From the NCBI GenBank assembly GCA_016935765.1, contig JAFGQG010000071.1:1-37379 (forward strand): DNA of 37,379 bases, given 5' to 3'. Shown one piece after another: positions 16,748 through 24,583 of this stretch. The notes beneath the pieces are model-generated. The model was given only the letters and a program-made list of their open reading frames with translations. It was not told the DNA's origin and searched no databases. The translations under genes were made by a program, and so were the position numbers. This stretch comes from a bacterium (lineage in GTDB: Bacteria; UBP14; UBA6098; JAFGQG01). Position 1 is the first letter of the stretch. Each line of letters begins with the position of its first letter.

Positions 16748-17287
16748 ATGGCAAAAAGAGTTGTAGAAGAAGCTCCAAAAACCGAATGGACTTCTCTCAT
16801 TGACATTATCTTTCAGCTCTTGATTTATTTTATGGTAACTCTTGCTTTAGGAACGGTGAGCCAGAAGGCATCAGCACAGGTGAAGGGTATGATGAAAGAA
16901 GACCTTCCTCAATTGCCGGAGGTAGGGAAGTTGGCTGATGTTGGTCCGCTTATCGATGGTTTTCTTTTGCATGTTGATCGAGCAAAAACTGGTCGTTACA
17001 AAGGTGAATTGGTGGGATATATTCTCGATGAGGAATGTCAATCCCTTGAAAGAGCTCAAAAGGATTCTACTCAAGACCGTGGTCCGTTTCGATTGGATGA
17101 CGCAAAAAGAAGATTACAAAGGAAAGTAGAGGACCTCATCTTTCTGGGTGAGAGACCTAAGAACATAGAATTAAGAGTACATGAAGAAACTGAATTCGGT
17201 TTCATATTGGATATTATGGATTTTTGTGATAAAGATTCAATAGAAACCGTGGTTTTTCATTTCTCGAAAAAACGAGGAGAGGAATAA
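16748..17287 (+). CDS. ExbD/TolR-family protein, first copy
   Basis: The protein has 179 residues with a short cytoplasmic N-terminus, a single membrane helix (about 17-38) and a periplasmic domain. The helix begins TSLIDIIFQLLIYFMV; D19 corresponds to the conserved proton-carrying aspartate of ExbD/TolR. The periplasmic part is longer than in ExbD (about 141 residues) and is charged and helical around ERAQKDSTQDRGPFRLDDAK. It ends in the family-typical stretch ILDIMDFCDKDSIETVVFHF. AGGAAG precedes the ATG. Together with the ExbB-like protein and the next gene it should form an inner-membrane motor. It is only distantly similar to the second copy, so this is not a recent duplication. Confidence 0.85.
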   Translation: MAKRVVEEAPKTEWTSLIDIIFQLLIYFMVTLALGTVSQKASAQVKGMMKEDLPQLPEVGKLADVGPLIDGFLLHVDRAKTGRYKGELVGYILDEECQSLERAQKDSTQDRGPFRLDDAKRRLQRKVEDLIFLGERPKNIELRVHEETEFGFILDIMDFCDKDSIETVVFHFSKKRGEE

Positions 17288-17305
17288 TGATGATTGGGGG
17301 TGAAA

Positions 17306-17857
17306 ATGCCATTTAGAAGAGAAGGCACAGCTTTAGAAAAATCAGAACTAACCTCCATGGTTGATATCATCTTTCAGTTAATGATATTTTTCCTGGTCAG
17401 TATGTCTGTAATGCCCAGCGTTAAATCTGCTCCTCAGGTTGAAGGAACTTTGAATCTGGCACCTCCTAAACAAGGCGGAACGGAAGTTTCACATGTGATC
17501 CAACTCCACTTAAATAGAAATAAAGAAATCGAATATTATGTACTTCAAGGCAATGACGATTCTGCTGAATTCTTCCAGAAGATTGCCAATAAACGTACGA
17601 TTGTAATGACCCCGCTGCTTAAGACGCTTGGTGAACGTTACGGAGTTTACTTTAATCTGGCTTCACTGCAGATATTCCTGCATGAAATACGGGATTCTGA
17701 TCCTAAGATCCTGATCAGGGCGGACAGAAAACTGCCCTATGGTCAGATCGTTGAGATCACGAACTACATACACTCTTTAGGAATTACTAAGTATGCCTGG
17801 GTTGGAGGAACCTTTTTAGACCTGAATGCAGAGATAAGAAAAGGAAGAAGGAGTTGA
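17306..17857 (+). CDS. ExbD/TolR-family protein, second copy
   Basis: The protein has 183 residues with one membrane helix at about 18-38 (SMVDIIFQLMIFFLVSMSV); D20 is the expected proton-pathway aspartate. The periplasmic domain ends with DPKILIRADRKLPYGQIVEITNYIHSLG, a close match to the ExbD/TolR consensus in which small polar residues precede a conserved helix. The ATG at 17306 is preferred: GGGGGTG lies just upstream, and the TTG four codons earlier overlaps that ribosome site. The pair of unlike ExbD proteins next to one ExbB has the composition of the AglR-AglQ-AglS motor of myxobacteria, where one TolQ-like and two TolR-like subunits drive gliding and spore-coat assembly. That comparison is by composition, not by alignment. 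Confidence 0.85.
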   Translation: MPFRREGTALEKSELTSMVDIIFQLMIFFLVSMSVMPSVKSAPQVEGTLNLAPPKQGGTEVSHVIQLHLNRNKEIEYYVLQGNDDSAEFFQKIANKRTIVMTPLLKTLGERYGVYFNLASLQIFLHEIRDSDPKILIRADRKLPYGQIVEITNYIHSLGITKYAWVGGTFLDLNAEIRKGRRS

Positions 17858-17861
17858 TAAA

Positions 17862-18410
17862 GTGAAAAAGAAAAAGTATATAGCTATTATATTCCTTCAT
17901 ATATTGCTGGCTGGAGTTGTGATATCCTGTTTTGAGGAAAGCGGTGATTCTTATGTTAATTTGCCTGAAGGTCCTAAAACCATCTTCAGAGGAGGGTACG
18001 GAAAAGTAGTCATACGATATTTTCCCCCGCCTCCTCCGATTTTCAAAGTAGCCCAGGCTTCATATTTGATCGATTTTGACGAAATCAAAAAGAATTATGG
18101 AATTCCGGACAAACCACTGATAGTACAGTTTTTGGTCCAAACTTCTGTTATGAGTCCGATCGTTTCTCAGAAAACTGCGAACGCTCCTTTTAACAGCTAT
18201 ATTATCAGTGTTGTGCAAAGCTGGATCTATACCAGATACGGAACGGGTTCACTTAAAATGAAGATCGATGTTGCAAAGAAAAAGATATGGGTTGATCCAA
18301 CCGGAATAAAACTGATCGAAGCTGAACCTGGAAAACCTAGACCCTCAAAAGCACCTGGCAGGCAAATGATTGCTGCAAACGGATTTACTATTATTGAAGG
18401 AAGTTTCTAA
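17862..18410 (+). CDS. Small envelope protein with TonB-like C-terminal domain
   Basis: The protein has 182 residues and a GTG start preceded by GGAG, 4 bp after the second exbD. The N-terminus MKKKKYIAIIFLHILLAGVV is a single hydrophobic segment. It can be read as a TonB-like anchor, since H13 lies inside the helix as TonB's functional histidine does. It can also be read as a lipoprotein signal with VISC at 20-23. A proline run (P55-P59) follows, then a globular part. The stretch SVVQSWIYTRYGTGSLKMKI with following strand KKIWV (about 114-144) resembles the helix-strand-strand pattern of TonB C-terminal domains, where a Trp before an aromatic-x-x motif is typical. Gene order exbB-exbD-exbD-this gene supports a transducer role. 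The similarity is judged by eye and is not certain. Confidence 0.55.
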   Translation: MKKKKYIAIIFLHILLAGVVISCFEESGDSYVNLPEGPKTIFRGGYGKVVIRYFPPPPPIFKVAQASYLIDFDEIKKNYGIPDKPLIVQFLVQTSVMSPIVSQKTANAPFNSYIISVVQSWIYTRYGTGSLKMKIDVAKKKIWVDPTGIKLIEAEPGKPRPSKAPGRQMIAANGFTIIEGSF

Positions 18411-18445
18411 ATTATAGAAGTCAAAATATAAACGAGGTGAAGAAT

Positions 18446-21400
18446 ATGAAAGTAGTAAAGCTCTACGCAATACTGTTGTTTTTAATTTTTTATAGCCTGC
18501 TAGCAACACAAATAGTCCTTGCCCAGGGAATAAGAGAAGCCATAGAGGTACTGGATAAAGGAATTGACCTTTACCAGAACGAAAAGGATGAAGAAGCTGC
18601 CACGGAATTCACAAGCGCTGAAGGGAAATTCAAGGAACTAATAGATGGCGTGATCTCCCCTGAAGATAGAGCATACTCTCAATATTACAAGGCAACGGCG
18701 CTATATTATCTCGGCAGGATTAAAAATGATGTTGGTTTCTACGATGATGCATCAGCAGCCTTTGGAGAAGCGATAACAGGTTTTAAGGGTATCGACCTTC
18801 TCGGTGAGGAATACATAAGATCCAAATATTTAAGAGCATTGTGTTCCTTTAGAAAATATGAAATGGAGAGAGTGGAAAGAAACCAGAGAATGCTGCTCGA
18901 GGAATCGATTGGCGATTTTCTGGACTTCCTGGGCGATGATGCACTGAAAGGCACAGAAGACTACAATGAACTGATAGAGAATGCAAAGTACATGATAGGA
19001 TACTCGCTTTATAATTCGGCTCAACTTGATGCTTTTAGAGCAGCTACACTATCCAAAAGCAAAAAATCCTATCAAGATGCCATTGGTTACCTAAAAGAGC
19101 TTGGTGATGCGGAAAATGAGGAGCTTTCTATTGCAGCCAAGATATTGGAATCCCAATGCCATTATGGTATAGCAAGGCTCTATATGAGAGTGGACGAAAT
19201 AGACTGGAGTCGCCAGGGTTTAGCTTCAGGTGATAAAAACCCAGCGATCGATAGTGAACTCAAAACCGCAATCACGTTAGCAGAAGATGCTATGGCTAAA
19301 GCTGTTACATACCAGGACTTGAAAACACAAGCTCTGGTCTGTATAGATAATTGCAAGATAGCCCTTGGCTCTTTGGGTGATAAAACTAATCTGAATGATG
19401 CGGTATCATCACTTACAGATCTAAGAGATAATCCAACATGGAAAAATGTGGTTCTCGAAAAAATCGCTGACAGTCAGCTTCTCCATTATTTGATATTCGA
19501 AGGAACTCAAGGTAATGTAATAACCAATTATGGAAGGATCGCATCCTCGTTCAATGAATCGAACTACTGGATCGGCTGGGCGCATTATATTGTTGGAGAA
19601 AAAGAATATGACGACGCCATACTTAAATATAACCAGTTCCTGGCTAGCATCCCTGCTTTCGAAACGCGTTATAAAGAACTTGAAGCAGATGCAAAGTTCC
19701 GGTTAGCAGAAAGTTTCTTCTGGAAAGGTGTTAGAGAGAATAATGTTCAGGTTCTTAAACGTGCCGATGAATTGTTTAAAGCTTTGATAGCTGAAGATGG
19801 CCGTTACTATGAATACCTTACACGACAGCAGATAGGTACGGCAACCACAAGGATATTCCTAATCGACGTTGAGAGTACTCTTGGTGGTGAAGCTGACGTC
19901 GATCTTTTCGAATCGGTGATGGAACTAGCTGGATTAGAGCTTCCTGATAATGCTGAAGATTATATTGAAGCAGGTAAATACTTTCTCGAAAAAGGTATAC
20001 AGACTGCTGAAGTGCAGAGGGAAAACGCTTTGAAGTTTGCTCAGAAAGCTTTCGAGCTGGTGTTGGATGCGTCGGTTTCAGCAGAAATAAAAAACAAAGC
20101 TCAATTCCTTAAAGGTGTTACACAGGTTAAGCTTGCAACTCTATATGAAGATGACAAACAGAATAAAACTCTGGAACAAGCACGGAGCACTCTGTCTAAA
20201 TGCACCTCCCCTTATAATAATGAAAGTAAATACGTTGAAGGTATTAGTTATTTTATTGCGAACGACTACACTCAGGCTGCTGCGGTATTCGGATCTCTGA
20301 AGAATAGAGGACATATTAGGGGAGCTTTCTATTATGCATTATCGAATCCGGGCAATTGTAACCTTCAGGGTGAGACTTTTCTGCAGATTCAAAAGACTGT
20401 AAAAGATAGAGCGGATTACTGGTATAGAAGTGCAGACCTGGAATTAAGTAAATTAACCTGCCGGGGCTCATTGGGCTCTGCAGATGCATTCTCATCAACA
20501 ATTGCAGATCCACCTATAACCTACGAGAAACTGGTAGATAAAAAGGCTGAGGAAGGCAGGAAAAAGAACGAAGCGCGTTTGATCTGGCAGAAAGCCAGCG
20601 CATACCAGACTTTATATCCTATCGAGAAACTGATAACGGATAAACCTCCGAAGACAAACGTAACGGTGCGGTTCATTGTTGAACCCGGCAAAGGCGACGA
20701 GGAATTACTCATAGACGGCAATAGTGATCTAGCTCAATCAGTTGATGATTCAAAATACAAAGCTGAAGTAACCAGGGGAAGCCATGATGTAGCTGTTAAG
20801 AAAAAGGGCTTTTACCTATGGGAAGGTCAATTCAAAGTGACTAAACCCGAAGATTTCTATATCACATTGAAAAAAGCTGTGAAGTACACGAAATCAGAAG
20901 ATATTGGCGGATCAGCCCAACCCATAGAAATAGTAAAAGCAGGGGACGATGTATTCGTAGTAAATAGTGGTATGAAGGAGATTACCAGGTTTTCCGATAA
21001 AGGAGAATCGCTAGGTAAAATATCATTCTCATCCCTGGGAATAGCATTTTGCACCGGTCTTGGAGTCGATGGAAGTAAACTTATCATCGTTGATGGCAGA
21101 AGGAATAAGATAATATCCGCCGATCTTGATGGCTCTAATATCGAATATATCGCCTATGAAAACGAAGAGTACGGAACTAAACCGCTTAATAAACCAAGCG
21201 ATATAGCTGTTTCAGAAGGTATGTACTATATTGTCGATTCAGGTAACAAAAGAGTGTTGGTTTTTGAAGGATCAACGTTTAGACGGGAATTCGGAAAAGA
21301 TAATCTGCAAGAGCCGCATGGAATAGCATTAAATCCTGTTACCTCTGAAATCTATGTTACTGACTGGGCTGAAAATGGAGTGGTTATTTTTGATAAAACC

Positions 21401-21679
21401 GGAGAATACAGTACTACTGTCAAACTTCCTGAACAGCCTCACGCGAATAGAATATTAATTGACGAAGCGGGATACGTTTACATCGCAGATTTGATTGAAA
21501 ATTCCATCAAAATATACAATTCAAAACTCGAAACGATAAGCGATGTAGTTACTAATATCCATACACCGCGTGGAATGGCGTTGGTTGGAAGCGGACCCGA
21601 GGCGATTCTCTTCGTTGCTGGCAAGGATAAAGTGGCCATATATAAAGGCAGTTGGGATAATGTATATATGGTCGATTAA
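18446..21679 (+). CDS. Exported TPR - PEGA-like - NHL beta-propeller protein
   Basis: This 1077-residue protein is predicted to be periplasmic. It has a signal peptide (about 1-27, ending VLAQG). A long helical TPR-like region (about 30-690) contains units such as YYKATALYYLGR, YMIGYSLYNSAQ and YIVGEKEYDDAILKY. A PEGA-like beta domain (about 735-815, VEPGKGDEELLIDG to FYLWEGQFKV) comes next. Residues 820-1077 form a six-bladed NHL-type propeller (NKPSDIAVSEGMYYIVDSGN, EPHGIALNPVTSEIYVTDW). TPRs and propellers bind proteins, and PEGA domains occur in surface proteins, so a scaffold between motor and outer-membrane parts is likely. The ATG at 18446 is chosen because GAGGTG lies 6 nt upstream; the GTG three codons earlier overlaps that site. 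It is the last gene clearly in the operon. Confidence 0.75.
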   Translation: MKVVKLYAILLFLIFYSLLATQIVLAQGIREAIEVLDKGIDLYQNEKDEEAATEFTSAEGKFKELIDGVISPEDRAYSQYYKATALYYLGRIKNDVGFYDDASAAFGEAITGFKGIDLLGEEYIRSKYLRALCSFRKYEMERVERNQRMLLEESIGDFLDFLGDDALKGTEDYNELIENAKYMIGYSLYNSAQLDAFRAATLSKSKKSYQDAIGYLKELGDAENEELSIAAKILESQCHYGIARLYMRVDEIDWSRQGLASGDKNPAIDSELKTAITLAEDAMAKAVTYQDLKTQALVCIDNCKIALGSLGDKTNLNDAVSSLTDLRDNPTWKNVVLEKIADSQLLHYLIFEGTQGNVITNYGRIASSFNESNYWIGWAHYIVGEKEYDDAILKYNQFLASIPAFETRYKELEADAKFRLAESFFWKGVRENNVQVLKRADELFKALIAEDGRYYEYLTRQQIGTATTRIFLIDVESTLGGEADVDLFESVMELAGLELPDNAEDYIEAGKYFLEKGIQTAEVQRENALKFAQKAFELVLDASVSAEIKNKAQFLKGVTQVKLATLYEDDKQNKTLEQARSTLSKCTSPYNNESKYVEGISYFIANDYTQAAAVFGSLKNRGHIRGAFYYALSNPGNCNLQGETFLQIQKTVKDRADYWYRSADLELSKLTCRGSLGSADAFSSTIADPPITYEKLVDKKAEEGRKKNEARLIWQKASAYQTLYPIEKLITDKPPKTNVTVRFIVEPGKGDEELLIDGNSDLAQSVDDSKYKAEVTRGSHDVAVKKKGFYLWEGQFKVTKPEDFYITLKKAVKYTKSEDIGGSAQPIEIVKAGDDVFVVNSGMKEITRFSDKGESLGKISFSSLGIAFCTGLGVDGSKLIIVDGRRNKIISADLDGSNIEYIAYENEEYGTKPLNKPSDIAVSEGMYYIVDSGNKRVLVFEGSTFRREFGKDNLQEPHGIALNPVTSEIYVTDWAENGVVIFDKTGEYSTTVKLPEQPHANRILIDEAGYVYIADLIENSIKIYNSKLETISDVVTNIHTPRGMALVGSGPEAILFVAGKDKVAIYKGSWDNVYMVD

Positions 21680-21704
21680 AAAATGGCTCTAACATAAATA
21701 CTGT

Positions 21705-21723
21705 TGTCAATCAAGATTTGACA
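21705..21723. promoter_or_regulatory. Inverted repeat TGTCAA-N7-TTGACA
   Basis: Perfect 6-bp arms separated by 7 nt lie in the 47-bp gap before the next gene. The right arm equals a -35 box, but the matching -10 would fall inside the coding region (21741-21746) and is poor (TAATAA). It may be an operator or chance. Confidence 0.3.
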
Positions 21724-21726
21724 TAA

Positions 21727-23544
21727 ATGCACTATATGGCTAATAAAAAGCTCTCTTTTCTTAAGGGAGCTTTTGTATTTATATTGTTTTTTTTCACTTT
21801 CATAGATATTTCACATTCAAAAGACCTTAAAAATATCATACATGAACTTGACAGGGGTAACTTTGTCCTTTCTGAAAATGAACTTCGAAGCTACCTGAGT
21901 GAACGTAGAAAAAATAATCCTTGCAGTGAAGATATTATTCTGGCGGTTGAGAAATTGGTTTACTGCCAGAATAAACTGGACCGACCCTACATGGATCTCG
22001 ATTCTGTTGTAATAATCCAGGAAGATAATACTACTAAAATAGTTGCGGGAAAGCTGGAAAGTACTTGTTACGAAGGTGACCTCTTTAATGCTCTGTTTTA
22101 TCTGGTTCTGCTGCGTGACCATTCAAAAATGGTTGGAGAAATATATAATTATAACCTAGCTCTGGTATTGTATGAAAATGGTTGTTTGTCACTTAGTGAA
22201 GAGTTGCTTAAAAGGTCTATCGATAATAAAGAGAATACTCTCGAGTCGTCTTTGCTGTTATCGAAAGTGTATGAGCGTGAAGGAGAATTTAAGAAAGGAA
22301 TGGAAATCCTGGATATTCTGTTTGAGAATGATAATGTACAAGGGAACCAGGTGTTATTGCATAAAATCCTTATCCATAAGGGAGTATTATCCTATAGATA
22401 CTGGGAGAATGATTCCTCGAATGAGAATCTGGAGAATAGCTTTATAAGCTTCAAGGAAGCGAATATAATAAGACCTGAAAGTATCCCTGAAAGGTTATTG
22501 AACGAAAAAGCAGTCAACCTGACTATCGGTTTTCAACCAGGCAGGACCGATCTTAATGGGGCAATCTGCGGCTCAATAAACATTAGGCAAGGATGGGGAG
22601 ATGACTGCATAATAATAGAAATTCGACCAGTTATTACGACTTTAAATGGCATGGAATTTAATGGTGGTGTTTTTGGGATAGAGGATATCATTGAGTTAGT
22701 GGGGAATCCATATTTTGCGAGAGGAATTACCAGAAAATCGGAGAATTGCGGTATATCAATTGATTTGGATACATTGGACAAATGGTCTGAAACTCCCATC
22801 AATGCGAAGTGGGGACAGATTCAATTTCAAATTGCATATATCACAAGAAGTGGCGGGAAAGGTTATGCCTATTCACCCAAACTTTCTTTACTCAACCACG
22901 GCACCTTTGATCCCGAAGTTTTTCAACATTTATACTGGGCGGGTGAAAAGAATTACGTACCGTTTTTTAAAGAACTCCTTTTTGAACTGGCAGAGATAGA
23001 TTCGACATTTATCCCTTTTGTTGAGCACAACGGAAATGATAGTACTTATGCCGAGTTCTGGAGCACTTATTTGATGCTGAGAAGACTATCAATAGATTCG
23101 ACACAGTATGTGAAGGGCTTTAATCTATGGAAAGAAAAATATGATGAATTAAAGACCTTTCCTAATTATTTGCTAATGGGTGCTATATATTCTCAATTAT
23201 TATACCAAACTGACAGCGCGGTCGCATTATATGAACAAGTAATTGAAAAGGATAAAGGTAATGTTTGGGCTTATTTTAATTTAGGGCTTATCTATTACAA
23301 CAGCAATGCTGTAGATACGGCGCTAAAAAGCTTCCAAACTGTAATCGAGTTAGATACGACATTTGCCCTTGCTTATATTTGTCTGGGTATAATCTACGAA
23401 TATAGATTTGAAGATTATCAAAAAGCAATCGAAATGTACAGGAAATATGCACAACTTACCAAAAGATTAGAATACAATGTTTTTGATTGGATCGAAGATC
23501 TTGAAAATAAAATTAAAAATGCGAACGGGGATATCGTTGATTGA
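21727..23544 (+). CDS. Exported TPR protein of unknown function
   Basis: The protein has 605 residues. A signal peptide (KKLSFLKGAFVFILFFFTF, end near HSKD) is followed by a helical region with repeat-like segments (about 30-260), then a middle part rich in beta strands and glycines (about 270-400), then clear TPR units near 490-580 (VWAYFNLGLIYYNSNAVDTA, FALAYICLGIIYEYRFEDYQ). Two start codons are possible, ATG 21727 and ATG 21736; neither has a ribosome site, and the second gives the cleaner signal peptide. A terminator-like hairpin covers codons 4-16. It trails the Exb operon by 47 bp and could share its function, but I do not recognise the middle domain. It converges with the M23 gene, leaving a gap of only 7 bp. 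Confidence 0.7.
   Translation: MHYMANKKLSFLKGAFVFILFFFTFIDISHSKDLKNIIHELDRGNFVLSENELRSYLSERRKNNPCSEDIILAVEKLVYCQNKLDRPYMDLDSVVIIQEDNTTKIVAGKLESTCYEGDLFNALFYLVLLRDHSKMVGEIYNYNLALVLYENGCLSLSEELLKRSIDNKENTLESSLLLSKVYEREGEFKKGMEILDILFENDNVQGNQVLLHKILIHKGVLSYRYWENDSSNENLENSFISFKEANIIRPESIPERLLNEKAVNLTIGFQPGRTDLNGAICGSINIRQGWGDDCIIIEIRPVITTLNGMEFNGGVFGIEDIIELVGNPYFARGITRKSENCGISIDLDTLDKWSETPINAKWGQIQFQIAYITRSGGKGYAYSPKLSLLNHGTFDPEVFQHLYWAGEKNYVPFFKELLFELAEIDSTFIPFVEHNGNDSTYAEFWSTYLMLRRLSIDSTQYVKGFNLWKEKYDELKTFPNYLLMGAIYSQLLYQTDSAVALYEQVIEKDKGNVWAYFNLGLIYYNSNAVDTALKSFQTVIELDTTFALAYICLGIIYEYRFEDYQKAIEMYRKYAQLTKRLEYNVFDWIEDLENKIKNANGDIVD
21746..21800 (+). terminator. Intrinsic-terminator-like hairpin overlapping the start of the next gene
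   Basis: AAAAGCTCTCTT (21746-21757) pairs along all 12 positions, with one G:U, with AAGGGAGCTTTT (21763-21774) around a 5-nt loop. The A-run and T-run flanks are typical of Rho-independent terminators, and an eight-T run follows at about 21787-21794. It would end the large operon, yet it lies within codons 4-16 of the following open frame. It may be an attenuator controlled by translation of that frame. Confidence 0.5.
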
Positions 23545-23551
23545 ATACCGG

Positions 23552-24457
23552 CTAGTCGTATATGTATTGTGGGTATATGTAATTTAGGGGATCAACGTGT
23601 TTACCGCTTACTAACACCTCATAGTGAACGTGCGGACCAGTTGTACTGCCGCTCTTTCCACAGGAAGCTATTATCTGGTGTCTCTTTACTTTTTCGCCTT
23701 TATTAACCAGGATTTTATGTAGGTGCGCGTAAACGGTCGTATAGTAAATATGATTTACTTTGATAACTCTGCCAAAACCACTTTTCCATCCGGTGAAGAT
23801 CACTCTTCCATCAGCAGTCGCTCTTATCGGAGTGCCCACAGGGGCGGAGATGTCGATTCCAGTATGCATTTTTTGAGTGCCGGTAAAAGGATCTCGCCGG
23901 GGACCGAATTTAGAGGTTAAATACCCATCCATTGGAGAGATAGTAGGGGTTAATTTTAAGATCCTGTCACGCTCTTCGAACGTTGAACAGACTTCTGCTA
24001 ATATCTGTTTCTCCATTCGCGCCTGATGCAATAAACTGTCGAGAGAGTATTCGGTGTTAACAGCTCTATTTACAGAGGAAAATGAAGTGTATTCCTTCTG
24101 ATACGTTTGAGTACCCCCGATTCCAAATGCCCTTATTTCATCATCAATTTCTGGTAATCCCGCTATTGTTCTCATCCTCTTTTCATTTTCGAGAAGTCCA
24201 GCTAACTGCTTACTCAGGGAATCGGTTTTCGTTTGGAAAACCTGCAGTTTCTTTCTGAGAATTCTATTCTCCTCCTCGGTATTGGTTAGCTTTATTCGTG
24301 TTGTAAGGTGTGTAATCAGGTCATAGGAGAAAAATAAGCTGCAGGCTATTAATAGGCACAGAAACGTTGCGCCCAACCATATAACTCTTGATGAAAGCCG
24401 GACTTGCCTTAAATCACTACTATTATGAGGAACGATAATTATATTGAATCTCTTCAT
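23552..24457 (-). CDS. Membrane-anchored M23 metallopeptidase with coiled coil
   Basis: This 301-residue cell-wall peptidase has MepM/DipM-like architecture. A cytoplasmic N-terminus is followed by a membrane helix (about 24-46), then a coiled coil with heptad Leu/Glu/Lys (about 55-95). The M23 domain at about 180-295 contains HTGIDISAPVGTP, YAHLHK and GPHVHYEV. The zinc ligands of HxxxD and HxH are all present, so unlike the M23 protein encoded at 3723 it has the canonical site. It should act on peptidoglycan in the periplasm; coiled-coil M23 proteins also serve as amidase activators, but they then usually lack zinc ligands, so catalysis is more likely here. It has its own promoter at 24485-24512. 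Confidence 0.85.
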   Translation of the reverse strand: MKRFNIIIVPHNSSDLRQVRLSSRVIWLGATFLCLLIACSLFFSYDLITHLTTRIKLTNTEEENRILRKKLQVFQTKTDSLSKQLAGLLENEKRMRTIAGLPEIDDEIRAFGIGGTQTYQKEYTSFSSVNRAVNTEYSLDSLLHQARMEKQILAEVCSTFEERDRILKLTPTISPMDGYLTSKFGPRRDPFTGTQKMHTGIDISAPVGTPIRATADGRVIFTGWKSGFGRVIKVNHIYYTTVYAHLHKILVNKGEKVKRHQIIASCGKSGSTTGPHVHYEVLVSGKHVDPLNYIYPQYIYD

Positions 24458-24484
24458 TGGTCCCTTGGTAAAATTTTGCCATAC

Positions 24485-24512
24485 AATATATGACTTTTTG
24501 AAATTTTGTCAA
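24485..24512 (-). promoter_or_regulatory. Predicted promoter of the M23 gene
   Basis: On the minus strand TTGACA (24512-24507) and TATATT (24490-24485) are 16 nt apart, identical in both boxes and in spacing to the promoter at 5067. The start codon is about 30 nt downstream of the -10 box. Confidence 0.6.
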
Positions 24513-24583
24513 CGTTTTTGTTATAACTAAATGCAAAAATAGGATAATTTCATAAAATACCTGTGTTTTAAGATATAGTTCTA

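Noticed and set aside
21718..21746. TTGACA as promoter of the TPR gene at 21727
   Set aside because: A 17-nt spacer puts the -10 (TAATAA) inside the coding sequence, downstream of both possible start codons, and it is a poor match.
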